Source of the DNA: Semisulcospira habei
Taxonomy: Eukaryota; Mollusca; Gastropoda; Semisulcospiridae
Length of the DNA: 64,000 bases
Assembly (NCBI GenBank): GCA_036245525.1
Contig: BTPG01000005.1
Coordinates: 211,357,416-211,421,415, forward strand
Direction: 5' to 3'
Part shown: one piece after another, positions 46,430-55,927 of the stretch
Layout of the letters: every line of letters begins with the position of its first letter
Numbering within the stretch: position 1 is the stretch's first letter
The notes under the pieces: generated by a model
What the model saw: the letters and a program-made list of their open reading frames with translations, nothing else
What the model was told of the DNA's origin: nothing
The model's database searches: none
Position numbers and translations under genes: made by a program

Positions 46430-46643
46430 TTTAGCCCATGAAGCCCTGACGTGCTATGACAGGACGTGGATCGACCATATTAGATCAAGGGTGGTGTCAG
46501 AATAGCTTGGAGCATTTAGGCACCAAGCTATTCTGACACCACCCTTGAACTATCATGATCGATCTGTCTCCAGAACTGTGAGCTGGACCTCAAACTATAT
46601 TTATGTAAAAACATCATTTGACGATCAGGATGTAATGAGTTAA
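46430..46643. mobile_element. Family B element with matched arm changes
   Basis: The hairpin GTGGTGTCAGAATAGCTTGG faces CCAAGCTATTCTGACACCAC. Outer GGATCGACCAT and ATGATCGATC. Right end GATGTAATGAGTTAA at 46643; the left terminus is worn. It is followed after 3 bp by the 21/11-bp array. Confidence 0.82.
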
Positions 46644-46646
46644 TTT

Positions 46647-48350
46647 ATTGACTGCTACTGACTACACTTTGACTGCTACTGACTACACTTTGACAGCTAC
46701 TGCCTACACTTTGACTGCTACTGCCTACACTTTGACTGCTACTGACTACACTTTGACTGCTTCTGCGTACACTTTGACTGCTACTGACTACACTTTGACT
46801 GCTACTGCCTACACTTTGACTACACTTTGACTGCTACTGCCTACACTTTGACTACACTTTGACTGCTACTGCCTACACTTTGACTACACTTTGACTGCTA
46901 CTGCCTACACTTTGACTACACTTTGACTGCTACTGACTACACTTTGACTGCTACTGCCTACACTTTGACTACACTTTGACTGCTACTGCCTACACTTTGA
47001 CTACACATTGACTGCTACTGACTACACTTTGACTACACTTTGACTGCTACTGACTACACTTTGACTGCTACTGCCTACACTTTGACTACACTTTGACTGC
47101 TACTGCCTATACTTTGACTACACTTTGACTGCTACTGACTACACTTTGACTACACTTTGACTGCTACTGACTACACTTTGACTGCTACTGACTACACTTT
47201 GACTACACTTTGACTGCTACTGACTACACTTTGACTGCTACTGACTACACTTTGACTGCTGACTACACTTTGACTGCTACTGACTACACTTTGACTACAC
47301 TTTGACTGCTACTGACTACACTTTGACTGCTACTGCCTACACTTTGACTACACTTTGACTGCCACTGACTACACTTTGACTGCTACTGACTACACTTTGA
47401 CTGCTACTGACTACACTTTGACTACACTTTGACTGCTACTGACTACACTTTGACTGCTACTGACTACACTTTGACTACACTTTGACTGCTACTGACTACA
47501 CTTTGACTACACTTTGATTGCTACTGACTACACTTTGACTGCTACTGACTACACTTTGACTGCTACTGACTACACTTTGACTACACTTTTACTGCTACTG
47601 ACTACACTTTGACTACACTTTGACTGCTACTGACTACACTTTGACTGCTACTGACTACACTTTGACTGCTACTGACTACACTTTGACTGCTGACTACACT
47701 TTGACTGCTACTGACTACACTTTGACTACACTTTGACTGCTACTGACTACACTTTGACTGCTACTGACTACACTTTGACTACACTTTGACTGCCACTGAC
47801 TACACTTTGACTGCTACTGACTACACTTTGACTGCTACTGACTACACTTTGACTACACTTTGACTGCTACTGACTACACTTTGACTGCTACTGACTACAC
47901 TTTGACTACACTTTGACTGCTACTGACTACACTTTGACTACACTTTGATTGCTACTGACTACACTTTGACTGCTACTGACTACACTTTGACTACACTTTG
48001 ACTGCTACTGACTACACTTTGACTACACTTTTACTGCTACTGACTACACCTTGACTACACTTTGACTGCTACTGACTACACTTTGACTGCTACTGACTAC
48101 ACTTTGACTGCCACTGACTACACTTTGACTGCTACTGACTACACTTTGACTGCTACTGCCTACACTTTGACTGCTACTGACTACACTTTGACTACATTTT
48201 GACTGCTACTGACTACTCTTTGACTACACTTTGACTGCTACTGACTACACTTTGACTACACTTTGACTGCTACTGACTACACTTTGACTGCTACTGACTA
48301 CACTTTGACTACACTTTGACTGCTACTGACTACACTTTGACTGCTACTGA
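46647..48350. repeat. 21/11-bp tandem array, 1.7 kb
   Basis: Units TTTGACTGCTACTGACTACAC (21 bp) and shortened TTTGACTACAC (11 bp) mix, often as a 32-bp pair. Blocks of several hundred bp (about 47200-47560 and 47650-47990) repeat the same order of long and short units, so segmental duplication also occurred. The 21-bp unit equals the start of family F. Confidence 0.95.
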
Positions 48351-48420
48351 CTAACACTTGTTGGCGGAAAAGACGCGTAATTACACTTGTTTTCCGCCAA
48401 CCGGCGTCGTCTTTATCAGT
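48326..48420. mobile_element. Family F element at the array end
   Basis: The last unit continues into TTGGCGGAAAAGACGCGTAA and TTTTCCGCCAACCGGCG, an internal hairpin, with TTTATCAGTCG at the far side. Confidence 0.65.
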
Positions 48421-48502
48421 CGAATTGCTAGAACCGCGCAAGCTATACATTAGTATGCAGTGTTTCGCCATATACAACAGTAACCCAAAGAAGTACAAAT
48501 AT

Positions 48503-48570
48503 GTGCTGGTTCGTGATTGTGGGCCTTACGACTTACAGCTTACAACCGTAAGGTCCAAAATCACGAGCCA
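48503..48570. mobile_element. Family D palindrome
   Basis: GTGCTGGTTCGTGATTGTGG faces CCAAAATCACGAGCCA; TCGTGAT/ATCACGA differs from the usual TGTGAT/ATCACA on both arms. Confidence 0.8.
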
Positions 48571-48715
48571 TTTAAAGCGGCAGGAAGCTGAATGTTGTAT
48601 TCTATTTACTCCCTCCCCGCTGCCAGTGAACGTACATCTTTTGTTTTGCTGAAATCTTGGCCTCATTCAAAGACCAAAACCTAAAACCGTCCAAGAAACG
48701 TGGATACAAATAGGT

Positions 48716-48742
48716 CTCAGCATGAGGCATATGTCTCTTGCA
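48716..48742. mobile_element. Family A mini-hairpin remnant
   Basis: GGTCTCAGCATGAGGCATATG then TCTCTTGCAG, with the A flank GAAACGTGGATACAAATAGG on the left. Nearly the whole stem is deleted. Confidence 0.55.
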
Positions 48743-49089
48743 GTGTCCAAACTGAGTTTAACTTGAGGTCAACTCTATTATGCTCTGTGAAGACAAAATA
48801 CGATAAATTCATTTTTGTGAAAAACCGGGTTGCATTGTAATAGAGTGAAAATTTCGATTTTCACAAAAATGGCCTTACTGTCTTTTCACCTTCACAGTGC
48901 TAGGGTCGTGGTACCGTGGAACTGAAAAACTGAAAACACGACCTGCTTACAGCAGACAAATTGGATTCCAGCCGCGCGGCGTGTTTGTGAGGGAAGGGAG
49001 CTTTCAGCTTGTCAAGACGTCACCCAGCCTACACTGGCTGCACTGTTGTTCAAGTAATTCAACTGTGCATATGTTAACTGGATACTTTT

Positions 49090-49091
<2 letters not shown>
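48743..49091. other. No gene recognised
   Basis: Unique-looking, with small inverted repeat AAATTCATTTTTGTGAAAAA / TTTCGATTTTCACAAAAATG around 48805-48870. Confidence 0.4.
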
Positions 49092-49148
<57 letters not shown>

Positions 49149-49472
49149 ACACACACACACACACACACACAAACACCACACACACACACCACACACACAC
49201 ACACACACACGTGCACACACACGTACACACACACGCACACACGCACACACACACACGTGCGCAAGCAAGCACACACACACACACACACACGCGCGCACAC
49301 ACACGCACACACACAAACACACACACATACGCACACACTTTTAATTATAATTTACACACACACACACACACACAATCGTGTGCGCGAGCGAGCAGACACA
49401 CACACAAACACACACACATACAGACACACACAATCACACACACTCACGCACATGCACACACACAAGCACACA

Positions 49473-49525
<53 letters not shown>

Positions 49526-49532
49526 GCACACA
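49092..49532. repeat. (CA)n compound microsatellite with internal duplication
   Basis: CA repeats broken by other bases. CATACGCACACACTTTTAATTATAATTTA-type sequence occurs at 49326-49354 and 49521-49549, so the array itself contains a ~195-bp duplication. Confidence 0.93.
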
Positions 49533-49552
49533 CTTTTAATTATAATTTATTT

Positions 49553-49972
49553 TTGTAAAGATTGCAAAACGTTGTGCTAAATTCTTTTAGTATTAGTTAT
49601 TTTTAGCATTTAAGTGCAAAAGAAACTAGCAGCAAATATCTCACCGCGGGTAAAATTCATCAAACACTGATCGCTTCCTTGTCCATCTTCCAGAAGAAGT
49701 TGACACGTTTTAAGTTTTCTGTTTTATTTCTATCAGTGACAAAAAGAAGATGCGTGGTTTGACATCATTCACAGATACACGTATTTTTTTCGGTGTCATT
49801 ACTTTTGTGACGGTCTTTGAAACAAAATACGACGCAAAAAAAATCGCCCGACATACAGGCCAATTCAGTCGACATTTGACCAGCGGGCCATCAGTGTGGA
49901 TCTCCCCTCAAAATCCAAGCGAACCTATCTCCCTGAAAAAAAGAATATCATCAAGAGGTTTATATTTTTATA
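49553..49972. other. No gene recognised
   Basis: Unique-looking, A/T-rich. Nothing recognisable is encoded. Confidence 0.4.
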
Positions 49973-50039
49973 AGCAAGATGTATAAATCCTCATGAGCCC
50001 CTGCAATTGCGGGGACCCATGAGTATCTATGCCTCTTGC
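49973..50039. mobile_element. Family A hairpin core
   Basis: GCAAGATGTATAAATCCTCA faces CCATGAGTATCTATGCCTCT around CCCCTGCAATTGCGGGG. Confidence 0.83.
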
Positions 50040-50270
50040 AGATGGATGGATTTTTGTGGGCTGAGTGGAACATAAACACACTCGATAATGCTTGTGCACT
50101 TCTTGTGCTCTATAAAGTAAAATGAAGTTAAAGTGGCCCCATTCTTTTGAAGCCCTCGGCGATGGCCTGACAGCAAGTCATTAAGGTGTTAATTTCATGC
50201 TAGGTGACCCATTCTGACCCAAGTCCGAAATCTCCAAATTTTTGGAGTTGTTCTTTAAAGACTGTAGTGC

Positions 50271-50375
50271 AATTCAGTTCAAGGGTGATGCCAGAATAGT
50301 TATTCTGGCACCACTCTTGAACTATCAATGTCGATGCATATTTGTTGTGGTGTGTCGGGGGCAGAATGATTTAAC
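50271..50375. mobile_element. Family B element, short hairpin
   Basis: TTCAAGGGTGATGCCAGAAT then AGTTATTCTGGCACCACTCT and TGAACTATCA. The right end reads GGGGCAGAATGATTTAAC. Confidence 0.75.
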
Positions 50376-50505
50376 CTTCAGCTCAGATACACTAAAACAG
50401 GAAATGGATCGACCATGATAGTTCAAGGGTGGTCCCAGAGTAGCTTGGGGTTTCAGGGATGTGCTAAGCTATTCAGAAACCATCCTTGAACTATCATGCA
50501 ACGAG
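50376..50505. mobile_element. Family B element, diverged
   Basis: TTAACCTTCAGC at the left, then GATCGACCATGATAGTTCAA and GGGTGGTCCCAGAGTAGCTT. The right arm is GCTAAGCTATTCAGAAACCA then TCCTTGAACTATCATG. Confidence 0.72.
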
Positions 50506-50678
50506 GTGTGTTCTATACGGATGGCTATGTAAGCTGGTCAGTCTCTCTTACGTAAGACTGACACTGTTGCACTTTTTCCAAATGACGCTGGGTTCGTAGT
50601 TTGTTTGAAGTAATAAGTGTGTCAAAGTTTGCTCATGTACAACTTTAGCGTAGGAAGCTGTATGGTCTGGTAGCGCGC

Positions 50679-51150
50679 CAAGTGCTACGTCTTATTGGAG
50701 TGGTGGTGCGCGAACGTGCTTACGTCTTGTTGGAGTGGTGGTGCCCGAACGTGCTTACGTCTTATTGGAATGGTGGTGCGCGAACGTGCTTACGTCTTAT
50801 TGGAGTGGTGATGCGCGAACGTGCTTACGTCTTATTGGAATGGTGGTGCGCGAACGTGCTTACGTCTTGTTGGAGTGGTGGTGCCCGAACGTGCTTACGT
50901 CTTATTGGAATGGTGGTGCGCGAACGTGCTTACGTCTTATTGGAGTGGTGGTGAGCGAACGTGCTTACGTTTTATTGGAGTGGTGGTGCGCGAACGTGCT
51001 TACGTCTTATTGGAGTGGTCGTGCACAAACGTACTTACGTCTTATTGGAGTGGTGGTGAGCGAACGTGCTTACGTCTTATTGGAGTGGTGGTGAGCGAAC
51101 GTGCTTACGTCTTATTGGAGTGGTGGTGAGCGAACGTGCTTACGTCTTAT
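50679..51150. repeat. 35-bp tandem array, about 13 copies
   Basis: Unit CTTATTGGAGTGGTGGTGCG then CGAACGTGCTTACGT. Variants GTGAGC, GTGCCC and TGGAAT alternate. It lies between family B elements and a family F fragment. Confidence 0.94.
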
Positions 51151-51169
51151 TTCAAATGACGAAACAAGT

Positions 51170-51290
51170 TTAACCCCTGACTGCTACTGACGATACAGAT
51201 CGGCGGTAAAGACGCGTAATCATTCATTCATTCATTCATTCATTCATTCATTCATTCATTCATTCATTCATTCATTTATTTATTTATTTA
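51170..51290. repeat. Family F fragment joined to (ATTC)n
   Basis: TTAACCCCTGACTGCTACTG then ACGATACAGATCGGCGG, GACGCGTAAT, followed by (ATTC)n to about 51275 and TATT repeats. A second ATTC run is at 51459-51492. Confidence 0.8.
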
Positions 51291-51509
51291 CAGTCTACTT
51301 GGCTCATAACACGGTCGGATACAACAAAAGTCAAATACACGTACAACACGTTCTAGTCTCCTGACAGATCAAATTACTTCACTTATAACAAACTTCTGAT
51401 GTAATAAGAAGAAAAATTGGGTGCCCTGGCGATTTGATAAATCCAAATTGTACTGATTTCATTCATTCATTCATTCATTCATTCATTCATTCTATCTCTA
51501 ATTAACTGA

Positions 51510-51725
51510 TTAACTCATTCAGCACCACGGCCGTATTTATCCCAAATTCTGGAGGTGTTATCTAATGACTATGCACCAGTTGCAGGAGATGGGTCGACCA
51601 TGATAATTCAAGGGTAGTGCCAGATTAGCTTGGCGCCGACAGGCGCCAAGCTAATCTGGCACTACCCTTGAATTATCATGGTCGACCCATCTTCTGTTGT
51701 AGGGCGACGGGGCTGAATGGGTTAA
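51510..51725. mobile_element. Family B element, best-preserved
   Basis: TTAACTCATTCAGCACCACG at the left and GGGGCTGAATGGGTTAA at the right, both with TTAA. The hairpin 51586-51692 is essentially perfect: arm GGGTCGACCATGATAATTCA, AGGGTAGTGCCAGATTAGCT, TGGCGCC; loop GACA. Confidence 0.93.
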
Positions 51726-51758
51726 TATATTTCCTGATTGATGGAGTAGTTTATTGAT
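51685..51758 (+). repeat. Segment repeated at 53402-53476
   Basis: GACCCATCTTCTGTTGTAGG through GGGCTGAATGGGTTAATATA to GGAGTAGTTTATTGATTT recurs with one or two changes 1.7 kb downstream. The shared part includes sequence outside the B element. Confidence 0.9.
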
Positions 51759-51825
51759 TTGCGCACACTGTCTCGTCAAAATCTCCTCCTACGCCATTGT
51801 TCTTTCTAATCTTTGTGGGCGCGAC

Positions 51826-51904
51826 CCCCCCCCCACCCCACCCACCCACCCACCCCCCACCCCCACCCACCCCCCACCCACCCCCACCCACCCACCCACC
51901 CCCC
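51826..51904. repeat. C-rich (CCCACCCA)n tract
   Basis: Low-complexity CCCACC repeats, followed by A-rich sequence. Confidence 0.93.
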
Positions 51905-52232
51905 AAAAAAAAAACAAAAAAAAAAACTGTAGCGTTATCTCTCCATGACCTGCTTTTTGTAACTTTCTCTCTTCAAATAACAGGAGTGTCAGGTCTGATA
52001 ATTGATTTAGTTTCGCCCCGCCCCCATTGCCTTTAATACAGCGTAACATGTTGACATGCTTTCACGCCATCCATTAGGTTAGCCAGTTAAACCCGGTCTT
52101 CGTCTACACCAAAACGCAGCAACAAACAAAACAAAAGAAAGCCAAACTGTATAGCGGATAATGAAACTTTCTGCAAGCCAGGGGCTTTGTCCTTCACTGC
52201 CGGGGAAAATGTCAACACAAGTGAATCCAGCT
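51905..52232. other. No gene recognised
   Basis: Unique-looking. The end (CTTCACTGCCGGGGAAAATG) is the A-element left terminal flank. Confidence 0.4.
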
Positions 52233-52298
52233 GCAAGATGTATAGATCCTCATGAGCCCCCGCAATTGCGGGGGCTCCTGAGGATCTATTCCTCTTGC
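52233..52298. mobile_element. Family A hairpin core
   Basis: GCAAGATGTATAGATCCTCA then TGAGCCCCCGCAATTGCGGG faces GGCTCCTGAGGATCTATTCC. Flanks are complete: left CACTGCCGGGGAAAATGTCA, right CTGTATTCATTTTC to CTCCACTGGCAGG and AAATGGGTTAA at 52447. Confidence 0.9.
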
Positions 52299-52702
52299 TG
52301 AAACCAATCTGTATTCATTTTCTTTTTGAAGGTTCGGCATCTTTGAAGGCGAATTTATGATTTGTCAGACCGCACCTTTTTGGTCTGAATTTCGAATTTA
52401 CGGTGATCATAAAAACATCGTCTGCCTCCACTGGCAGGAAATGGGTTAAAGGTGTTGGGTTAACACTTGCGACACTAGCACACGCCACAGCAAAGTAGGA
52501 TCGACCATGATAGTTTGGTAGTTTTAAAAACAGCAGTGTAATGTTTGGAGTTGATCAACAGCTGAAAAAAGGTACCAAGATCAGCGTGTCAGTACAGAGC
52601 TGTCGTCCTCACCACCCTGCTGTACTGTAACGCGTTAGAGCAGGGTCCATGTTTCAGCCAGTAACTGACAACTCCTCTCAACGTTTTGCTTGATTTTAAG
52701 AG

Positions 52703-52915
52703 ATGGTTATGTCGTCACTTGGAAAGAGCTGTCATAGTTCATCTCTCTTCTGGACGTGCATGTAGTTTAAAGAGAACGCTCACAACTGGAATTTTGTTCA
52801 CCCTTTGGCTGTCGGCACTTGAAATGAGCTAGCATAGCCCATCTCTCTCCCGGCCTTGCATGCAGTTTTCAGTTGACGCCTGCATCTGAAATTTCGTGAG
52901 CCCTTTGGCTGTCAG
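52703..52915 (+). repeat. ~107-bp diverged tandem duplication next to palindrome C
   Basis: CACTTGGAAAGAGCTGTCAT with CATCTCTCTTCTGGACGTGC, then CACTTGAAATGAGCTAGCAT with CATCTCTCTCCCGGCCTTGC; each is followed by CCCTTTGGCTGTC. Confidence 0.78.
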
Positions 52916-52990
52916 TACCGCTTTATGTCGCGATGATTCCTGCACGAATCATCGTGACGTAAAGCGCTACCTACAACGACAGGGTTAACA
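52895..52990. mobile_element. Family C palindrome
   Basis: GTACCGCTTTATGTCGCGAT then GATTCC faces GAATCATCGTGACGTAAAGC then GCTAC, ending ACGACAGGGTTAA. TTTATGTCGCG/CGTGACGTAAA differs from the usual TTTTTGTCGCG. Confidence 0.8.
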
Positions 52991-52994
52991 CAAA

Positions 52995-52995
<1 letters not shown>

Positions 52996-53032
<37 letters not shown>
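52996..53032. repeat. (AGT)n microsatellite
   Basis: About 12 AGT units at the 3' side of the minus-strand LINE fragment. Confidence 0.96.
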
Positions 53033-53040
53033 TGAGGACA

Positions 53041-53395
53041 AAATAGGCTGTGAGGCCTTTGTAAATGTCCTTTCTTTCTTTATTTTCTTTATGGGTCTGC
53101 TATTCATGCAATTTTCCTATAAATCATTCATCATAGGAATAAAAAGTCTCTTTAAATTTTGGTAATTCGTCCAGCTGGTTTTTAAAAGAATTTATATTAG
53201 GTGCTTTTTTTTAATGAAACTGGTAACTCATTCCAAACAATGGCAACTCTGTTAGAAAAACAGAACTTCCACAGGTTAGTGTTGCAGTGCCTTACAAAGA
53301 TTTTACCTTCAGAGTTTCGGGTTCTGTCACAAACTGGTGCTGCAAAAAAGTCATTCCAATTTAGGTCGTCGATGCCATTATAAATTTTAAAAACT
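53041..53395 (-). pseudogene. LINE ORF2 C-terminal fragment (CR1/Jockey-like)
   Basis: The minus strand encodes DDLNWNDFFAAPVCDRTR, FSNRVAIVWNELPVSL, then after a one-base frame change at an A8 run (53204-53211) APNINSFKNQLDELPKF. This is the typical C-terminal end of CR1/Jockey-like reverse transcriptases (TR, FS.RV..WN.LP, FK..LD). The upstream side is cut at 53395, where a family B terminal segment begins. Confidence 0.75.
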
Positions 53396-53401
53396 TGATC
53401 G

Positions 53402-53476
53402 ACCCATCTTCTGTTGTAGGGCGACTGGGCTGAATGGGTTAATATATTTCCTGATTGATGGAGTAGTTTATTGATT
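53402..53476 (+). repeat. Copy of 51685-51758
   Basis: A B-element right end plus ~35 bp of shared downstream sequence, joined at 53395 to a LINE fragment. Confidence 0.88.
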
Positions 53477-53734
53477 TCAGTTCAGTGTTTTCTATGTTCG
53501 TGGTTGAACTAATCAGATTTTCAGTTTTTACCTGAATTGTATCGTTTACGAGGGGCTTCTGGGTTGCTTGGTCGCTTTGCAAATTGCCGGACAGACTTGG
53601 ATCAGATCCTGCATTTTTCCTCGCCGTAAGATAGCCTTTGTTGCTTTCACGACTTCACCTCCTCCACTGCCTGTCTTTGCATTGCGTCTCTCAAGCCATC
53701 GAACACTGACCGCCCGGTCAACTTCTCCTGTGAC

Positions 53735-53850
53735 AGATGTACAGTGAATCAATGAATCATTATTTTACAACGGTGAAGATATTAACACAGTCAGTGACTA
53801 TATCATTTTTCGTACCTGCCGTTGCTAAAACTACGACGAACTAAGTACAA
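53735..53850 (-). mobile_element. LINE 3' end and tail
   Basis: The minus strand reads AGCAACGGCAGGTACG, then TTCACCGTTGTAAAATAATG and ATTCATTGATTCA, matching the 3' end at 36690-36780. Confidence 0.75.
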
Positions 53851-53976
53851 AATATACATAGAACAGGGACACCAAAGCACAGTGATACAAAATATACAGT
53901 CCACTAAATACAAACAGACGCATGCACGCACAAACGCACACACGCGTGCGCGTGCACACACACACACAGTGTGTCA

Positions 53977-54041
53977 GCAAGAGGCATATATTCGCATGAG
54001 TCCCCGCGACTGTGGGGACTCATGAGGATCTATGTCTCTTG
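53977..54041. mobile_element. Family A hairpin core
   Basis: GCAAGAGGCATATATTCGCA then TGAGTCCCCGCG faces GGGGACTCATGAGGATCTAT. AGTCCCC/GGGGACT is changed on both arms relative to consensus; TTCGC is changed on one arm only. Confidence 0.85.
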
Positions 54042-54183
54042 AAGTCATGTCGTGTTGGCTGTCTCTCCGCAGTGACGGGTGAAATCCGAACCGCTGCCAG
54101 TGAATACCACCTCTCATCGGCATCATGTTTACCAATATCTTGAGAGCGAAAGAATCTGTCCAGGCCTGAATAGTACACGCGTA

Positions 54184-54295
54184 GAGTCTTGACCATGACA
54201 GTTCAAAGGCACTGCCTGATTAGCTTCTCGAATGAAGACTGAAACCAAGTTAATCTGGCTCTACCCTTGAACTATCACGGTCGACTCACCTCCTG
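54184..54295. mobile_element. Family B hairpin, diverged
   Basis: TTGACCATGACAGTTCAAAG then CACTGCCTGATTAGCTT faces AAGTTAATCTGGCTCTACCC then TTGAACTATCACGGTCGA. Confidence 0.75.
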
Positions 54296-54609
54296 TAACC
54301 GTGATGCATAGTCAGAGGACAATTTAATCTCACACTTTGGCGTCGTGAATGCGCGCCAAATATATAACGAATTTTACTCGGGATAGCTGAACTTTAAATG
54401 AACCCGCGTTGGCCTGCGCACAGTCGTGGCGGGCCAACGGCGGACGACATCGGCGCCCGGTGATGGCCTTTGCGCATGGGGCCCTTTCCCGCCTCATCAG
54501 GAAGTGACTAAATAATTTGGACATTCGCAATGATGAGTTTTGTCCCCTCGAAGAAAAAAAAGGAGTGTCGGGGTCATTTAAAAGTCAGATTTCAGGGTAA
54601 AATTCATAG
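54296..54609. other. No gene recognised
   Basis: GC-richer stretch at 54400-54500 with CGTTGGCC... GGCCAACG (54408-54437) as a short inverted repeat. Confidence 0.4.
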
Positions 54610-54676
54610 CATTGTTCGGCGCGCTTTAAAAGTCTTTTCCGCCAAACTGTATCGTCAGCAGCAGTCAAAGAGTTAA
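54610..54676 (-). mobile_element. Family F fragment, minus strand
   Basis: The minus strand starts TTAACTCTTTGACTGCTGCT then GACGATACAGTTTGGCGGAA and AAGAC, matching 51170-51218. Confidence 0.72.
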
Positions 54677-54743
54677 CACATACAGCGCTACAGGCGAAAT
54701 TCTTTATTGCGAGTGTTCCTCTCTCAATACATTACCTTTTTAG

Positions 54744-54832
54744 CTCAGAAAACAGATCGACGATGATAGTTCAAGAGTAGTACCAGAATAACTTTTGCAA
54801 CCATCCTTAACTGTCGTGATCGCTCAATATAT
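54744..54832. mobile_element. Family B hairpin, decayed
   Basis: GATCGACGATGATAGTTCAA and GAGTAGTACCAGAATAACTT, then AACCATCCTTAACTGTCGTG and ATCG. Confidence 0.65.
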
Positions 54833-54924
54833 TCTTGAAGTGGATCAAATCTAGAGCTGAATGGTTGAATAACAGCTGGGTTCACGTGGCGCGAGGCGTG
54901 ACCACCCTCCACTGATCACTGAGG

Positions 54925-55043
54925 TTTCGTTTGATACAAACGAATCCCAACAACGAACGAGAGCGAAATCGCGGCGGACAACCAGCTTATTTCATAAGCA
55001 CAGACAGCACTCCGGGCTCATGAGGATCTATGCCTCTTGGAGA
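54925..55043 (+). mobile_element. A-related half-element, counterpart of 31002-31122
   Basis: GAATCCCAACAACGAACGAG, GACAACCAG, ACAGCACTCC and then GGCTCATGAGGATCTATGCC, TCTTGG. Same order as at 31 kb, but no array precedes it. Confidence 0.65.
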
Positions 55044-55545
55044 TGGTTGAACTATTGTCGATTTCGCTCAAGCTTGTTGTATTGAGACTGTCACACTGTG
55101 ATCTTGTCTCCCTAGCGGCCATTAGTGAAATATGCTTCAGTGTGACAAGGACTGAAAGATTTAAAATGGGATCAAACTTCGACAAAGTTTCAACACCCCG
55201 TTTCACTGAAAGTTTGATGTATACGCAGGGGAGACAAGCGAGGCGAAGAGTTGTCCGTAGGCTGCTTGCACACGCAGCGAGTCATACGACCCAAGGACCC
55301 GTTGTGTGTGCAAACAGCCTGCGAAAGAGTCTCTTCATCTCGCTAGCCTCCCACGACAGCACAGTTTGAGTCCTCTTGCTAAAAGGCAGCGGCAATAGTT
55401 GAGGGCCGAGACCAGAAAATAAATAAATGTGGCGATTAATCCTTTCAGTGCTAGTAGACGCGCGCTGTGTTTCTGCAACCTTCGTTGATTCCACACCAAA
55501 AATCCCTGCCTGTCCCAGGAACATGGGTTCATTTTTTTTTGCTCA
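55044..55545. other. No gene recognised
   Basis: Unique-looking; open frames of 80-110 codons lack recognisable features. Confidence 0.4.
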
Positions 55546-55611
55546 GCAAGCGGTATAGATCCTCATGAGCCCCCTCAACTGCGGGGGCTCATGTGGATCT
55601 ATAACGCTTGC
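55546..55611. mobile_element. Family A hairpin core
   Basis: GCAAGCGGTATAGATCCTCA faces CTCATGTGGATCTATAACGC then TTGC; AAGCG/CGCTT is matched on both arms. Confidence 0.88.
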
Positions 55612-55927
55612 AGATGGGTTGGTGTTCATGAGTAAATGTTTGCCTATCGCTTGTTTACGAAAGGAACATTCAAAACGTTGCCAATCACAATAAATCAGGT
55701 TTAGAACGACGGTACCTCTTTGATTATCGTCAGTGAAACAGAACAGTTTGCACGCGACAAGAAAGAGTCCAGCCCCTTTCGTGTCGTCTTCAAACTGCTC
55801 TGGTTCGGTGAGAGTTGTCCCTCGCTGTGACGGTGTCTCGACCCCGCAGAGTGGCGTTTATTCACTACAGCAGTGTAGCGTCGATTCTGCAGGGACCTGC
55901 CTGTCTTGTGTCAACAACTTGTTTTAA

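Noticed and set aside
49004..49580. His/Thr- or Cys/Val-rich proteins over CA repeats
   Set aside because: Dinucleotide repeats translate without stops; no independent support. The same applies at 83-404, 12822-13262, 38250-38455 and 58030-58550.
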